From assembly GCF_014764505.1 (NCBI RefSeq), contig NZ_JACXWX010000003.1, positions 186,001 to 250,000 on the forward strand: DNA of 64,000 nucleotides, written 5' to 3'. Within the stretch, counting starts at the first letter, position 1; every line of letters begins with the position of its first letter. This document shows positions 55,266 to 64,000 of this stretch, piece after piece. Position numbers and translations under genes: made by a program. Under the pieces are notes generated by a model. That model saw only the letters and a program-made list of their open reading frames with translations. It ran no database searches and was not told where the DNA came from. The stretch is from Phormidium tenue FACHB-886. GTDB lineage: Bacteria > Cyanobacteriota > Cyanobacteriia > Elainellales > Elainellaceae.

Positions 55266-56483
55266 ATGCACATGCTTGAAAGCGTCAACATGGCAGTCAA
55301 AACGCTGACTGCAAACAAGACGCGGAGCGCCCTGACGATGCTAGGCATCATTATCGGCAATGCCTCCGTGATTATGATGGTGGGTGTTGGGCAGGGAGCG
55401 CAGCGCTACGCCTCAGAGCAGTTTGAATCTTTGGGTCCAAACGTGTTGTTTATCATTCCGGGAAGCGATCGTGCCCAAAACCGAGGTGTTGAGCTACCCC
55501 GGACGCTGACCCTAGAAGATGCCGAGGCGATCGAGTCTCAAGTTCCCACGATTAGTGAGGTTGCACCGCAGCTCCAGAGCCAAAATCTCATTACCTACAG
55601 CAATAAGCGATCGGACTCATCCGTCTTCGGCGTCACGCCAGAATATCTGCCGGTGCGAGACTTCGACGTTGCTAAAGGGCGGTTCTTTACTGACCTAGAC
55701 GTGCAGCGACGCAACCGAGTCGTGGCGTTGGGAGCCGACCTCGCTAGAAAGCTGTTTGGCAACACAGATCCGATCGGGCAAGAAATCCGGATTCGCAATA
55801 TCAGCTTTCAGGTGATTGCGGTGATGGAAGCGAAGGGCGCGTTTTTGGGCAACAACCAGGATGACGTAGCATTGATTCCAATTACCACGATGGCAAGCCG
55901 CATTGTGGGGCGCACTTCTCCTTACGGAACCTCAATCAGCTTCATCAACGTTAGCGCCCGAGACGAAAAGTCGATCAATGCCGCTCAGTTCCAGATCACA
56001 AATCTACTGCGGCAGCGTCACAAAATTGTCAACGACAACGACTTCACTATCCGCAACCAGAAAGATGCCCTCGAAATCGTTGGCAACGTCACAGGGGCAT
56101 TGACGCTGATGCTGGCAGCGATCGCCGGTATCTCGCTGCTGGTGGGCGGCATTGGCATTATGAACATCATGCTGGTTTCTGTGCGAGAACGGACGCATGA
56201 AATTGGACTCCGAAAAGCGATCGGCGCATCCCAAAACGATATCCTCACCCAGTTCATGATTGAGGCAATTATCCTGTCGGCGATCGGCGGCATGATCGGC
56301 ACGGGCATTGGCGTTGCAGGTATCACGCTAGTTGGCGCAGTCACACCGCTTAAAGCAGGCGTTTCTGTCACGGCGATCACCCTGGCAGTAGGTGTTTCGG
56401 GCGGCATTGGCTTGTTCTTTGGCGTCTTCCCGGCTCGCCAAGCTGCCAAACTCGACCCGATCATTGCTCTCCGCAGCGCCTAG
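55266..56483 (+). CDS. MacB/YknZ-like ABC permease
   Basis: This 405-residue permease has the MacB_PCD architecture without a fused ATPase: an N-terminal helix in TLTANKTRSALTMLGIIIGNASVIMMVGVG, a large extracytoplasmic domain (about residues 45-275), and three C-terminal helices (GALTLMLAAIAGISLLVGGIGIMNIMLVSV, then two more) with the coupling segment RTHEIGLRKAIGA. This matches YknZ-type permeases. Start at ATG 55266. It follows the adaptor after 65 bases and precedes the ATPase after 55, so the three form one transporter. Confidence 0.92.
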   Translation: MHMLESVNMAVKTLTANKTRSALTMLGIIIGNASVIMMVGVGQGAQRYASEQFESLGPNVLFIIPGSDRAQNRGVELPRTLTLEDAEAIESQVPTISEVAPQLQSQNLITYSNKRSDSSVFGVTPEYLPVRDFDVAKGRFFTDLDVQRRNRVVALGADLARKLFGNTDPIGQEIRIRNISFQVIAVMEAKGAFLGNNQDDVALIPITTMASRIVGRTSPYGTSISFINVSARDEKSINAAQFQITNLLRQRHKIVNDNDFTIRNQKDALEIVGNVTGALTLMLAAIAGISLLVGGIGIMNIMLVSVRERTHEIGLRKAIGASQNDILTQFMIEAIILSAIGGMIGTGIGVAGITLVGAVTPLKAGVSVTAITLAVGVSGGIGLFFGVFPARQAAKLDPIIALRSA

Positions 56484-56538
56484 CATAGCCCCTTCGATCT
56501 GGGAAGCCTCATCTCGCCCTCCTCACCCCCTCCCTCTC

Positions 56539-57255
56539 ATGCAGACCATCATCCGCCTTGAACACGTTAACAAAAGCTATGGCACGGGAGATATCCAGGT
56601 CAATGCCCTCCTGGATGTCAATTTGACCGTTGAGGCAGGCGAATACTGTGCCATTATGGGTCCGTCTGGATCGGGCAAGTCTACGGCAATGAACGTGATC
56701 GGCTGCCTCGATCGCCCGACTTCTGGAGCCTACTATCTAGACGAGGTGGATGTATCGCGCCTGTCTGACGAGGAGCTTGCTCATACCCGCAATCGTAAGC
56801 TGGGCTTTGTATTTCAGCAGTTTCATTTGCTGTCGCAGCTCAGCGCCATGGAAAATGTGATGCTGCCTATGGTGTATGCAGGCATTCCTAACAGCGAGCG
56901 CAAAGACCGCGCCGCTGAAGCATTGACGCGAGTAGGTTTAGCTAACCGCCTCAACAATAAACCCAACCAACTTTCTGGCGGACAGCAGCAGCGGGTGGCG
57001 ATCGCCCGTGCCATTGTCAATCGCCCTGTATTGCTGCTAGCCGATGAACCTACGGGAGCACTCGACTCCCACACCACTCAAGAGGTGATGAATATTTTCT
57101 CAGAGCTAAACGCCTCTGGAATCACCGTGGTGATGGTAACGCATGAACCAGATGTGGCTCGGTTGACTCAGCGCGTGGTTTGGTTTCGGGATGGACAAGT
57201 CATTCATCCTCACCTTGCACCCGCAGATCTAGCCCAGATGACTGTTGCGTCTTAG
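56539..57255 (+). CDS. MacB/LolD-type ABC transporter ATPase
   Basis: This 238-residue ATPase has Walker [10 protein letters not shown] at residues 41-49, the signature [15 protein letters not shown], Walker [14 protein letters not shown], and the MacB/LolD-type H-loop [10 protein letters not shown]. The family's [16 protein letters not shown]-loop is also present. Start is ATG 56539; a longer in-frame extension upstream overlaps the permease gene and is not family-like. It powers the adjacent MacA-like adaptor and permease. A 21-bp perfect hairpin follows at 57332. Confidence 0.93.
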   Translation: MQTIIRLEHVNKSYGTGDIQVNALLDVNLTVEAGEYCAIMGPSGSGKSTAMNVIGCLDRPTSGAYYLDEVDVSRLSDEELAHTRNRKLGFVFQQFHLLSQLSAMENVMLPMVYAGIPNSERKDRAAEALTRVGLANRLNNKPNQLSGGQQQRVAIARAIVNRPVLLLADEPTGALDSHTTQEVMNIFSELNASGITVVMVTHEPDVARLTQRVVWFRDGQVIHPHLAPADLAQMTVAS

Positions 57256-57331
57256 GACTACAACCCACCTATTGAGAAAGTTGTCTTAGCTATTTTCAGC
57301 AGGTATGGCACTACGTGCCCAAATCAAAATT

Positions 57332-57376
57332 ATTTTTATGTAAAAGCCTCGCAAAGCGAGGCTTTTACATAAAAAT
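57332..57376 (+). terminator. 21-bp perfect hairpin after the efflux operon
   Basis: Perfect 21-base arms beginning ATTTTTATGTAAAAGCC flank AAA, 76 bases after the ATPase stop. The stem ends in an AT run, as in strong terminators, and closes the efflux unit. Confidence 0.85.
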
Positions 57377-57521
57377 AGCGTCTTAGCGTAAGCACGTAGC
57401 GCTATAAATTGTCGCCCAAGGCTACGGATTTGTACTTCGCCATAGAAAATTTGCGCCTGGTGGTAGATATATCGAGCGACCTTGGAAAGCTAGGATAGCT
57501 TCGCCCTCTCAGGAGCCACCT

Positions 57522-59159
57522 ATGCTAGATCTCTGGTATAAAACCGCTGTTATCTACTGTCTAGATGTAGAGATTTTCAAGGACGGTAACGGAGACGGCA
57601 TTGGCGATTTTGAGGGATTGATTCAGCGGCTTGACTACATCGCTGGACTAGGCATTAATTGCATTTGGCTAATGCCGTTCTACCCTACGCCAAATCGTGA
57701 CAACGGCTACGACATCACGGATTACTACAGCGTCGATCCAAGGCTGGGGACGCTAGGAGATTTTGTAGAATTTACGCGGCAGGCAAATCGTCGGGGGATG
57801 CGAGTGATCGTCGATCTGGTGATTAACCACACTTCGACAGACCATCCCTGGTTTCAGGCAGCCTGCCAAGATAAAAATTCCAAGTACCGAGACTTCTACG
57901 TTTGGTCAGAAGAGAAGCCTGAAGATGCAGAGGAAGGCATTGTGTTTCCGGGCCGCCAAGATAGCACCTGGACTTACAATGAAGCGGCTGGTGCCTTCTA
58001 CATGCACCGCTTCTACGATCATCAAGCCGACTTAAATATTGGCAACCCAGTTGTCCGAGAAGAGCTTTATAAAGTGATGGGATTTTGGCTGGAGTTGGGC
58101 GTGTCTGGCTTTCGCATCGATGCAGCTCCCTTCTTAATTGAGCTGAAGGGCATTGAGGAAACAGCAGATATCACTGATCCCTACCTCTACCTGCAGCAGA
58201 TCCGAGAGTTTCTTTCTTGGCGGCAGGGAGATGCCATTATCTTGGCAGAAGCGAATGTGTCGATCGATGAGATTCCCAAATATTTTGGCGACGGCAACAA
58301 GATGCAAATGCTGTTTAACTTTATCGGCAATCAGTACTTGATTCTGGCGTTAGCCCGGGAATCTGCTGCACCTCTGATCGAAGGACTGAAATCACTGCCG
58401 CAAATCCCGGCGATCGGGCAGTGGGCGCAGTTCGTCAAGAATCACGATGAGATGTCGCTGGATAAGCTCTCGAAGGAAGAGCAGGAAGAGATCTTAAACA
58501 ACTTCCAGCAGGATAAAGAGCAAGCTTGGATTTTCGATCGGGGTATTCGTCGTCGTTATCCGCCGCTGGTGGCGAATGATCCGCGGCGGGTGCGGCTTGC
58601 CTATAGCCTGATGTTTACATTACCAGGTACTTCTGTGCTGTTTTATGGCGAAGAGATCGGTATGGGCGATAACTTGGCGCTGGAAGAGCGGCATTCTCTG
58701 CGTACCCCAATGCAGTGGTCGGATGAATCGAATGGCGGTTTTTCTACGGCTCCAGCCGACAAGCTGATTCGTCCAGTCATTAACGAAGGGGAATATGGCT
58801 ATCCGCAGCTCAACGTCATCGCCCAACGGCGTGACTCAGATTCGTTGCTCAACTGGATGGAGCGGGCAATTCGGATGGTGAAGGAATGCCCAGAAATTGG
58901 CTGGGGAACTCTACAAATCATCGAAACTGACAATCCTGCCGTGTTTGCTCACTGCTGCCAATGGCAAGGCGGTACGGTGCTCGCAGTTCACAACTTGTCT
59001 CGGCAGGCGTGCAGCGTCACACTCAAGTGGAGCAGCGATGAACACTTGATCGAGCTGCTAGGTGATCGTCCTTATGAGGCAATTGGCAAAGCGACAGATG
59101 GAATTCAGCTTGAGGGCTACGGCTATCGCTGGCTACGGGTCGGTACAAATAACCTTTAG
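57522..59159 (+). CDS. Trehalose synthase-like GH13 enzyme
   Basis: This 545-residue GH13 enzyme is like trehalose synthase (maltose isomerase, subfamily 16) with nucleophile D200 in GFRIDAA, general acid E243 in LAEANVS and D309 in KNHDE, and the subfamily-typical GDGIGDFEGLIQRLDYIAGLGINCIWLMPFY and VINHTSTDHPW. Unlike the amylase at 38121, all three acids are intact. It is slightly shorter than TreS (about 570 or more residues) and lacks a maltokinase domain. It may interconvert maltose and trehalose or act on other alpha-glucosides, linking to compatible-solute metabolism. Start at ATG 57522 behind AGGAG. It overlaps the convergent IMPase-family gene by four bases. Confidence 0.85.
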   Translation: MLDLWYKTAVIYCLDVEIFKDGNGDGIGDFEGLIQRLDYIAGLGINCIWLMPFYPTPNRDNGYDITDYYSVDPRLGTLGDFVEFTRQANRRGMRVIVDLVINHTSTDHPWFQAACQDKNSKYRDFYVWSEEKPEDAEEGIVFPGRQDSTWTYNEAAGAFYMHRFYDHQADLNIGNPVVREELYKVMGFWLELGVSGFRIDAAPFLIELKGIEETADITDPYLYLQQIREFLSWRQGDAIILAEANVSIDEIPKYFGDGNKMQMLFNFIGNQYLILALARESAAPLIEGLKSLPQIPAIGQWAQFVKNHDEMSLDKLSKEEQEEILNNFQQDKEQAWIFDRGIRRRYPPLVANDPRRVRLAYSLMFTLPGTSVLFYGEEIGMGDNLALEERHSLRTPMQWSDESNGGFSTAPADKLIRPVINEGEYGYPQLNVIAQRRDSDSLLNWMERAIRMVKECPEIGWGTLQIIETDNPAVFAHCCQWQGGTVLAVHNLSRQACSVTLKWSSDEHLIELLGDRPYEAIGKATDGIQLEGYGYRWLRVGTNNL

Positions 59160-60016
59160 TCTCTGTCCCGGATCGCCTCTAGCAGGTGCTGGTGAACTGG
59201 TGGAGAAGTGGCAACCAGCAGCCCCTCAAATCGGTAGTCCTTGCAGGTGTGAAGCGGGGGCAGGGGAGTTCCTTCGTGCGTAGTAACAACGCAGCCTGCC
59301 TCCTGTGCCAGGAACGCTAGGGCAGCGCCATCAATCCATTGTCCAGCTCGAAAGACAGCTCCTGCGAGTTCTCCGGTTAGCGTGCCATAGAAGTTAGGAA
59401 TTTGCTGAGTTTTTGAGTAGTTTGTGGATACTTCAATCACCGAGTAGCGATCGCTTAGCTTTGGTGCAAGCCATTCCATTCCCCATCCCAGCAGAATTGT
59501 AGAACTTGGTTCAGCAATCCGCAGGGGTTGACAGTCTTCTAGGCTAGCTTCTAGCGCTCCTTGCCAACAGCCCTGACCCCGGAGTGCGTAGCAGTAGAGA
59601 TTTTGGGCGGGCGTGATGGCGATCGCTGCTTCATAGGCATCCCAATTCAGTACGCTCAAAATAATCTGATAGTTTGAGTGTCCATCTAGATAGAATCTTG
59701 TGCCGTCGATCGGGTCGAGTGTTACGAGGTAATCACCTGTTTCGCCCAGGTCGATCGCCCTAAAATATTTTGTATTGTAGGACTGTTCATATTCTTCCCC
59801 ATAGAAACGAATATCGGGGAATGCGCCCAGCAGTGCTACTTCTACTGCCGTTTGAATCGAAAGATCGGCGTCACTTAAGGCAGCAGCAAAGAAGTTATCT
59901 GCTGCTTTTTCAGGGCGGACGACAATTCTAGATTGAATTTGGCGGGCATAGGCGGCGGCAGTCCTTAAATGTGGCAGTAAGGTTTCTAGAATTTGGCGGG
60001 GCGTTGGCTGCAGCAT
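59156..60016 (-). CDS. Inositol monophosphatase-family phosphatase
   Basis: This 286-residue protein has the metal-site motifs of the family: GEEYEQ (second-sphere acidic), LDPIDGTRFYLDG (metal and phosphate site) and WIDGAALAFLAQEAG near the C-terminus. It could hydrolyse inositol phosphate, 3'-phosphoadenosine phosphates or fructose bisphosphate; the loops do not decide. Start at ATG 60016. Its 3' end overlaps the trehalose-synthase-like gene by four bases, a convergent overlap rather than an operon. The 195 bases before the topoisomerase gene contain nothing clear. Confidence 0.87.
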   Translation of the reverse strand: MLQPTPRQILETLLPHLRTAAAYARQIQSRIVVRPEKAADNFFAAALSDADLSIQTAVEVALLGAFPDIRFYGEEYEQSYNTKYFRAIDLGETGDYLVTLDPIDGTRFYLDGHSNYQIILSVLNWDAYEAAIAITPAQNLYCYALRGQGCWQGALEASLEDCQPLRIAEPSSTILLGWGMEWLAPKLSDRYSVIEVSTNYSKTQQIPNFYGTLTGELAGAVFRAGQWIDGAALAFLAQEAGCVVTTHEGTPLPPLHTCKDYRFEGLLVATSPPVHQHLLEAIRDRD

Positions 60017-60211
60017 TGATCATCGTTATCAAGTATGGAGAGGATGATAGCGGCAATGGTTATCCAAGATAAAGATCAGCCGGATACTAACTCCACCAAA
60101 AATCCTCCTTCGATTGCTCAAAAATGCCGGCAAATCAGGGCTATGTGCATCAGTTAAGATTGTTTCTGCACATCAGGAATTTAAATTCAGGCGCGTAGCA
60201 CGACAAGATTT

Positions 60212-61333
60212 TTAGCTAGCAATTTTTTGTTCTAGCTCCCTGAGGAATTGCTGCTCCAGCATCATTACCACTGCTAATTCTTCAGGGCGCAAAGCGTATT
60301 CATCTGCTGCTTGTTTGCTAACGTGCTGTTTCATCACCTCATGCAGCGATCGATCCAGGTATGCTTCCAAAACAGCAGGATGCACATAGTACTTGCGGCA
60401 GGTTGCAGGGCGGTTGCCCAAGTGGGCAGCGACCGCTTTGATCACCTGGGTAATGCTCTTCTTGGCAGCCGTTTCTGAGGTGCAAATCTCTGTTTCAGCC
60501 AGGTGCGAGGCAGCTAGCACTGTTCCTGCCCAGGTACGAAAATCTTTAGCCGTAAAATCCTGACTCGATATCTCTCTCAGATAATCGTTTACGTCTCCAG
60601 AGCTGATCGTCTGGTGATCACCCTGTTCATTAACGTATTGAAATAAATCCTGTCCGGGAATATCCTGGCAGCGCTTGACAATTTTGGCTAATCGGCGATC
60701 GTTTAGTTTAATCTCATGCTCTACGCCACTTTTTCCGCGAAAGCTAAATTTGATCTTTGCACCTGTAACATCTACATGTTCATCCTGGAGCGTGGTTAGA
60801 CCGAACGATTGGTTAGTACGGGCATATTCTTCGTTGCCGACTCGGATCCGGGTTAGCTCCATGAGTTTAAGAATTGCCGCCAGCACCTTTTCTTTGGGCA
60901 ATCCGGGCAGCGCTAAATCTTGCTCAATCCGCTGCCGAATGGCAGGCAGCGATTGGCTAAACAGAATCATGCGGGTGAACTTAGTTTGGTCGCGCACAGT
61001 GCGCCAGAGGGGATGGTAGCGATACTGCTTGCGACCTTTGGCATCGCGTCCGGTTGCCTGCAGATGCCCATTGGCGATCGGGGAGATCCATACATCCCGG
61101 TAGGCGGGCGGGATTGCCAGCGCATTAATTCGGCGGATCTCGTCTGGGTCTTGGATTTGCTTGCCGTCCAACCCTATATAAACAAATTTGTTCTTGCCTC
61201 TAACCTGCCGCTGAATGCCAGGGCGATCGTCTGAGATATACTGTAGCCCTGCAGCTTCGGCAGACTCAACCGGGTCTGAGCTGATCACTGCCTGAATCTG
61301 TCGATGGATCGATCGCCTGTGGGTTCGTTTCAT
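60212..61333 (-). CDS. Type IB DNA topoisomerase (poxvirus-like)
   Basis: This 373-residue enzyme relaxes supercoils by a covalent 3'-phosphotyrosine. An N-terminal domain (residues 20-95) contains DRPGIQRQVRGKNKFVYIGLDG and INALAIPPAYRDVWISP; the catalytic domain has RIRVGNEEYARTNQSFGLTTL, KFSFRGKSG, AKDFRTWAGT and the tyrosine in CRKYYVHP (Y315 or Y316). The poxvirus-like bacterial type is widespread but patchy, often from horizontal transfer. Start at ATG 61333, which lies in a 19-base imperfect tandem duplication. It stands alone. Codon use looks native. Confidence 0.92.
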   Translation of the reverse strand: MKRTHRRSIHRQIQAVISSDPVESAEAAGLQYISDDRPGIQRQVRGKNKFVYIGLDGKQIQDPDEIRRINALAIPPAYRDVWISPIANGHLQATGRDAKGRKQYRYHPLWRTVRDQTKFTRMILFSQSLPAIRQRIEQDLALPGLPKEKVLAAILKLMELTRIRVGNEEYARTNQSFGLTTLQDEHVDVTGAKIKFSFRGKSGVEHEIKLNDRRLAKIVKRCQDIPGQDLFQYVNEQGDHQTISSGDVNDYLREISSQDFTAKDFRTWAGTVLAASHLAETEICTSETAAKKSITQVIKAVAAHLGNRPATCRKYYVHPAVLEAYLDRSLHEVMKQHVSKQAADEYALRPEELAVVMMLEQQFLRELEQKIAS

Positions 61334-61368
61334 GGTGCGAGAGGCAGCTCATAGTGCGAGAAGCAGCC
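61331..61368. repeat. 19-base tandem duplication across the topoisomerase start codon
   Basis: CATGGTGCGAGAGGCAGCT and CATAGTGCGAGAAGCAGCC match at 16 of 19 bases. On the minus strand the second copy also ends in ATG, but it is out of frame with the gene (period 19). Confidence 0.88.
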
Positions 61369-61472
61369 GGATTAGACGAGAAGGGAGGCTGCTGCGCTTA
61401 GATCTACAGCGTAGTTAGCGTATTTCAATTTCAGCCTCTTTCTTGCGAGTGAAAAAGCAGCCTGCAGCAGAG

Positions 61473-62606
61473 TCAATCCTTGGGGCGAGCAACCTGCAGT
61501 CGGTTAACTGGCGCCTGACGCCGCACCTTCTGCCAGAGCGCTTCATAGGCAGCAGTCATGGATTCTACTGTCCAGTAGTCAAGCGCCAGCGATCGGGCCT
61601 TTTGCCCCATCTGTAGCCGCAGCGCAGGGTTATCGCGGAGCTGTCGCAGGGCGTTAGCTAAACCTGTTACATCGTTTTTGTCGATCAGCAGCCCGGTTTC
61701 GCCTGGAACAATTGCTTCTGGCATACTGCCTACCCGCGTCGCAATCACCGGACGTGCGGCTAGCATTGCCTCCACCATCGCCAGCGGAAAGCCTTCTGAG
61801 CGAGAGGGCAGCGCGACGACATTGAATGCAGGCAGATGATCGCGCGGATTCTCCACCCAGCCTGGTAGATGGATGCGATCGCGGATGCCTAACTCGGTAG
61901 CGAGCTGCTCCAATGCCGATCGTCGATCGCCCTCACCCAAAATCACTGCTTTCACGCCTTCAACCTGGGCAACGGCTCGCAGCAGAATATCATGGGCTTT
62001 CATGGCGTCCAGCCGTCCAATGCTGCCCACGACCATCGGCACTTGAGCTGGAGGCAGAGAAGGGGGTGCAACATCTGGAACGCCATTAGGAATCGAAACA
62101 ACAGAGTCTCGTCCCAGTGCATAAAAATCTTCCATCCGCCGAGCGCTGGCTTCGCCCACTGCAACATGAGCATCTGTGCGCAAACAGAGGGCGCGGGTTC
62201 GCCAAAGCGTGGCAGCATCAGTCGTGCGGAGCGGCAGCTGATCAACGCGGACAATGCGCACTCCCGGGCAAAAAAGGGCAGCGGTTAGACCCGTGGCATT
62301 TGCCCAAGGGGTACAGCAGTTAAAGTGAAGAACCTGAGGACGTAAGCGGCGGAAAGTTTGGACATGAGCCAGGAAAGAACGGAAACCTGACGGAGGTAAA
62401 ATCAGGCGATCGACCTGTGGACGGTTTCGGGTAATCGCTTCTACTACATCTGGCACAACTCCTATAACTGTAAGTTGAATCTCCCGAGATACAGTTGCGA
62501 TCAGATGCCCCAGGCTAATTTCTGCACCGCCAACGCCTGCTGCATCGGTGTAGACTGCCACATGCAATGGTTGGTTGGGCGCAGCGCGATCGTTCAGGCG
62601 GGTCAT
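61473..62606 (-). CDS. GT4-family glycosyltransferase
   Basis: This 377-residue glycosyltransferase of the GT-B fold has an N-terminal half with DAAGVGGAEISLGHL and a C-terminal donor-binding half with VGSIGRLDAMKAHDILLRAV, LGEGDRRSALEQL and the GT4 signature PSRSEGFPLAMVEAMLAARPVIATRVGSMPE. It probably adds a sugar to a polysaccharide or lipid carrier. Its start overlaps the end of the next gene by four bases, and that gene in turn overlaps a GT9 gene, so three glycosyltransferases form an operon for cell-surface polysaccharide synthesis. Start at ATG 62606. Confidence 0.9.
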   Translation of the reverse strand: MTRLNDRAAPNQPLHVAVYTDAAGVGGAEISLGHLIATVSREIQLTVIGVVPDVVEAITRNRPQVDRLILPPSGFRSFLAHVQTFRRLRPQVLHFNCCTPWANATGLTAALFCPGVRIVRVDQLPLRTTDAATLWRTRALCLRTDAHVAVGEASARRMEDFYALGRDSVVSIPNGVPDVAPPSLPPAQVPMVVGSIGRLDAMKAHDILLRAVAQVEGVKAVILGEGDRRSALEQLATELGIRDRIHLPGWVENPRDHLPAFNVVALPSRSEGFPLAMVEAMLAARPVIATRVGSMPEAIVPGETGLLIDKNDVTGLANALRQLRDNPALRLQMGQKARSLALDYWTVESMTAAYEALWQKVRRQAPVNRLQVARPKD

Positions 62607-63862
62607 ACGGCGGAATGGGACGCAGAGGTGAGTTTTTGCAAAGCCGTTTGGTAGACCGAGCGATGGGTTTCGCCAATGCTTGACCAGCTAAATTGACGGC
62701 TAAACCGATAGGCGGCTACCCCAAGCTGATGCCGTAGATCGCGATTTGCTAAGAGCTGGCTGATTTGAGCGGCGAGCTGCTCCACGTTTCGAGGGGAGAC
62801 CAGCCGCAGGAGCCGATCGTTTTCTAAGTCTGGATCAGGCGGCGTGGCGCGAGTGGCGACGATCGGCAGCGCATGTGCCATCATCGCCAACAGCGAGCCA
62901 CTTTTCAGCGTCACCCCAGGATTGAATGGCAAAACGCCCAGCTCTACCCCTGCCAAATCCTGAGACACGGCATCAGGCTGCAGATAGCCCGTTAGATGCA
63001 CGGTATCGTTCAGCCCAAGCTCAGCAATTAACTGCTGGAGCTTTTGCCAATATTGGGCTGCCTGCTCCTTCGGCAACGCCAAACTCTCAACGCCACCGAT
63101 AACCAACAGCCGAGCGTTGGGATGGCTAGCTAGCACCTGCCGAAACGCAGGCAGCAGTGTTTCTAATCCTTTCACCGGATGCAGAAACCCAAAAAAGGCG
63201 ATTACCTGTGCCTCAGGTGCCCAGCCGTAGCGCTGTTTAAGCCGCTGTTGGGCCGCCTGACGATCGTCTCGCTCGATTGGCATAACATCAACATTTGCGC
63301 CAATTGGGATGCGATAAACCGGGGTTTTGAGGTGCGGCAATCGCGCTTTAATCACGGTTTCAGCGCTGGCATTGGTGGTGATGATGGCATCGCTTTGGGT
63401 CAGCAAGAAGCCGTCTTCCCGATCCCACCAGCCCTGTCGCTGTCCCCATGTTTTTAGCCCTTCCAGCAGGCGGGGGGGAATGACTGGAGGCTGCCACTCC
63501 CACCAGCCATATTCATGGATGGTGGTGACGATCGGCGCAGACCAACCTGTCAGCCTGAGCCAGAGCGGCAGCAGGAAGATAGATCGATCGAATCTATAAG
63601 TTCCGGCGGCGTGCTGGATGTGCAGAATATCGGCTTGGGTGGCGTGGAGCGCCCGGATCAGGGGGGCTAAGCAAGAAAGTTTCCACTGGTCGATCGCTCC
63701 GTGAACCGTTGGATCGGCAGCGGCTTGGGCTGCCTCATGCGTGGTTAGGACGATCGTTTCCAGTCCATGTTGGGCAAGCTGCTGTCTCAGGCGGGCAGTG
63801 TAGTCAGCAACGCCACAGTGCTGAGGCTGATAGGTTCCGGCGATCAGGGCAATTCGGGTCAT
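62603..63862 (-). CDS. GT4-family glycosyltransferase
   Basis: This 419-residue GT-B glycosyltransferase opens with ALIAGTYQPQHCGVADYTARLRQQLAQ and has the donor half with IAFFGFLHPVKGLETLLPAF and LLVIGGVESL, followed by HALPIVATRATPPDP. An N-terminal region TILHIQHAAGTY-like (QADILHIQHAAGTYRFD) fits the alpha-mannosyl or glucosyl GT4 group. The ATG at 63862 overlaps the GT9 stop (TGATG), so a GTG at 63865 is less likely. It is part of a run of overlapping glycosyltransferase genes on the minus strand. The sugar and acceptor are unknown. Confidence 0.9.
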   Translation of the reverse strand: MTRIALIAGTYQPQHCGVADYTARLRQQLAQHGLETIVLTTHEAAQAAADPTVHGAIDQWKLSCLAPLIRALHATQADILHIQHAAGTYRFDRSIFLLPLWLRLTGWSAPIVTTIHEYGWWEWQPPVIPPRLLEGLKTWGQRQGWWDREDGFLLTQSDAIITTNASAETVIKARLPHLKTPVYRIPIGANVDVMPIERDDRQAAQQRLKQRYGWAPEAQVIAFFGFLHPVKGLETLLPAFRQVLASHPNARLLVIGGVESLALPKEQAAQYWQKLQQLIAELGLNDTVHLTGYLQPDAVSQDLAGVELGVLPFNPGVTLKSGSLLAMMAHALPIVATRATPPDPDLENDRLLRLVSPRNVEQLAAQISQLLANRDLRHQLGVAAYRFSRQFSWSSIGETHRSVYQTALQKLTSASHSAV

Positions 63863-64000
63863 CACTTGAGTCCTGCTGCTTGCAATAGCTCTAGTGCCGC
63901 TGCCACTACTGCGTCAGGTGCAATCTCTAAACATTGCAGCTGATGGGGGCAGGTCATGGCATAGCAGGGGCTACAAACCGTGGAACGGTTTAGAAAACGG
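63862..64000 (-). CDS. GT9-family (heptosyltransferase-like) glycosyltransferase, C-terminal part
   Basis: Only the last 45 codons are in the window. The reading frame ends TGA at 63864-63862 and contains STVCSPCYAMTCPHQLQCLE, the cysteine-rich C-terminal pattern of GT9 glycosyltransferases related to LPS heptosyltransferases. The N-terminal and donor-binding parts lie beyond the right edge. Its stop overlaps the start of the next glycosyltransferase gene, so it is the first visible member of the surface-polysaccharide operon. Confidence 0.75.
   Translation of the reverse strand, partial: RFLNRSTVCSPCYAMTCPHQLQCLEIAPDAVVAAALELLQAAGLK

Noticed and set aside
53860-57255. DevBCA-type glycolipid exporter
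   Set aside because: The permease opening and large external domain fit MacB/YknZ, not the DevC type, although gene order is the same.

Overview
The window is a piece of a cyanobacterial chromosome. Direct evidence is the photosystem II factor Psb28, phosphoribulokinase, a phycobilisome-linked ferredoxin-NADP reductase, a four-ACT aspartate kinase, a SphS/SphR-type two-component pair and very frequent GCGATCGC (HIP1) octamers. Base composition and gene sizes suggest a filamentous Leptolyngbya-like lineage, but the genus cannot be fixed from sequence alone. No rRNA, CRISPR array, intact insertion sequence or prophage was seen; one tRNA gene, tRNA-Leu(UAG), is present.

Layout. 1-3357 (minus): a possible three-gene unit of a fatty-acid-hydroxylase-like membrane enzyme, a cysteate-synthase-like PLP enzyme and a GH3-type acyl-adenylating enzyme cut by the window edge. 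3578-6298 (minus): class II aldolase, FadR-type GntR regulator, VOC protein and HAD dehalogenase, with a perfect palindromic operator candidate upstream of the aldolase. 6473-24620: tRNA-Leu, a PacL-like P-type ATPase, RodZ-like and RluB-like proteins, SphS/SphR, Aat, FtsX, a YdeP-type molybdoenzyme, LysC, DnaX, Psb28 and MoaB. 24621-29812: a cyanobacterial membrane protein, DUF2127, DapB, a 1.3 kb stretch without a convincing gene, a histone-H1-like basic protein and FabG.

30625-37235 holds a redox block (y-like thioredoxin, ArsR-family repressor divergent from thioredoxin and an Old Yellow Enzyme), then ArgC and RibBA. 37813-40988 holds a small conserved protein, an alpha-amylase whose general-acid glutamate is replaced by asparagine, and a repeat-rich region with decayed reading frames. 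40989-45414 encodes system II cytochrome c assembly (CcdA, ResB) and half of a branched-chain/neutral amino-acid ABC importer. 46046-50740 holds a Ser/Thr kinase and the divergent prk and petH genes with a perfect NtcA box between them. 51151-57255 holds a Gfo/Idh oxidoreductase, an SRPBCC protein, a GbsR-like regulator and a MacAB-type efflux system with separate ATPase. The end has a trehalose-synthase-like GH13 enzyme, an IMPase-family phosphatase, a type IB topoisomerase and three glycosyltransferases in an overlapping run.

Two signals run across genes. First, perfect or near-perfect tandem duplications of 13-19 bases are unusually common and sit repeatedly on or beside stop codons (VOC gene, sphS, ftsX, the YdeP-like gene, dnaX, resB) and on one start codon (topoisomerase IB). 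Second, several regulatory sites can be read directly: the GntR palindrome, a sigma70 promoter with an overlapping palindrome at the thioredoxin gene, and the NtcA box upstream of petH.
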